NCBI RefSeq assembly: GCF_002797395.1
Contig: NZ_KZ454943.1
Span: forward strand, 2,548,211-2,612,210
DNA from: Bacillus solitudinis
GTDB taxonomy: Bacteria > Bacillota > Bacilli > Bacillales > Bacillaceae_D
Length of the DNA stretch: 64,000 nucleotides
Direction: 5' to 3'
The translations under genes were made by a program, and so were the position numbers. Below, piece after piece: positions 63,624 through 64,000 of the stretch (position 1 is its first letter; each line of letters begins with the position of its first letter). The notes beneath the pieces are model-generated. The model searched no databases and was not told the DNA's origin. It saw nothing but the letters and a program-made list of their open reading frames with translations.

Positions 63624-63742
63624 GGAGAGTACTGAAAAAGTGAAATAAAGGGCCATTGAAAAAGGGAAAATTAAGAGGGCACTGAAATAGGAAAAGTACC
63701 CTTTTTCAGTGCCCTCGAAAACCGACCTTTTTTAGTTGCCTC
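63624..63742. repeat. nested palindromic intergenic repeat (copy 3)
   Basis: Three related units (GAGAGTACTGAAAAAG near 63625, AGGGCCATTGAAAAAGG near 63648, GAGGGCACTGAAATAGG at 63675) are followed by complements TTTCAGTGCCCTC (63704-63716) and CCTTTTTTAGTTGCCTC. The inner 13-bp stem is perfect (63675-63687 with 63704-63716). Relatives lie at 51148 and 11685. Confidence 0.6.
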
Positions 63743-63818
63743 TCTATTTGACAACCTTTTTTGTTTTCTTCCCTGTTTCTTCTATATTATGATAAGAAAA
63801 AAGGAAGGGGGGTCGAGT

Positions 63819-64000
63819 GTGAGAAGCATTGATGATACGTTGTTTAGCATTGTAAAGGAGCACCAACCTTTTCAATGGCAACAAGATCAGGTAAATGATG
63901 AAAAGAAAGAGTATCTCTCCTTTTACCAATTCGATGTCTCAAAGGTTACATATCATTCCGGCTATATACAGGGTAAAAATACATCGCTTTATGTTCAATC
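63819..64000 (+). CDS. unidentified protein, N-terminal part (runs off the window)
   Basis: The reading frame is open from GTG 63819 to the end of the window (60 codons plus two bases), with AAGGAAGGGGGG (63801-63812) upstream. The fragment is hydrophilic with no signal peptide and is rich in Gln, Tyr and Ser. I do not recognise the family from this fragment. Confidence 0.6.
   Translation, partial: MRSIDDTLFSIVKEHQPFQWQQDQVNDEKKEYLSFYQFDVSKVTYHSGYIQGKNTSLYVQ

Overview
The window reads as chromosomal DNA of a low-GC, endospore-forming Bacillaceae bacterium, probably of the alkaliphilic Bacillus/Alkalihalobacillus group. The evidence is the sporulation-linked genes (PdaA-type muramic-lactam deacetylase, YkvU/SpoVB-type flippase, KinB-like kinase, LysM-M14 muropeptidase), strong AGGAGG-type ribosome sites, frequent TTG/GTG starts, and many B. 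subtilis-type genes (yheI/yheH, treP-treA-treR, fruR-fruK-fruA, ptsG-glcT, mreBH, ykuV, yfkD/yfkAB). RNase HI (with an N-terminal hybrid-binding domain) closely resembles the Bacillus halodurans enzyme. There are no rRNA or tRNA genes, insertion sequences, prophage or CRISPR arrays. This is housekeeping and metabolic chromosome, so the novelty lies mostly in non-coding DNA and in small uncharacterised genes.

Layout: 0-3.2 kb, end of a YesL-like membrane protein, alpha-L-arabinofuranosidase and a spore-type peptidase. 3.3-8.9 kb, a heterodimeric ABC exporter, a sensor kinase and an RluF-type pseudouridine synthase. 9-13.1 kb, an EamA transporter preceded by an unassigned structured leader, an amino-acid:cation symporter and a flippase. 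13.2-17.3 kb, the trehalose PTS operon with two TreR operators and a cre-like site. 17.4-20 kb, a glutathione-peroxidase-like protein and an ABC-F factor. 20.1-23.7 kb, the fructose PTS operon. 23.8-27.3 kb, an atypical glutamate dehydrogenase family protein, a nitrilase-family amidase and MreBH. 27.5-30.6 kb, ptsG and glcT with a GlcT antiterminator/terminator leader. 30.8-35.2 kb, small genes, RNase HI, then ykuV and a catalase behind PerR-like boxes.

35.2-45.4 kb is a nitrogen module: urease operon ureABCEFGD (minus strand) divergent from the urea ABC transporter urtABCDE (plus strand), with TnrA/GlnR-type sites about 50 bp upstream of candidate start points on both sides. 45.5-47.9 kb, a bd/bb'-type quinol oxidase. 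48-49.3 kb, two uncharacterised genes separated by a dense DnaA-box cluster and very AT-rich DNA. 49.7-57.5 kb, MATE transporter, yfkD/yfkAB, small genes, class I fumarase, pdaA and a GAF protein. 57.6-64 kb, an RNA m5U methyltransferase, the phosphonate transporter phnDCEE, a small membrane protein, a YozQ-like protein and the start of an unidentified gene.

The most interesting item is the DnaA-box cluster at 48434-48575. It sits upstream of a sigma-A-like promoter and a 48-residue gene, away from any dnaA/dnaN locus in the window. Next are the eamA leader RNA with its own strong promoter and terminator, and a dispersed palindromic intergenic repeat.
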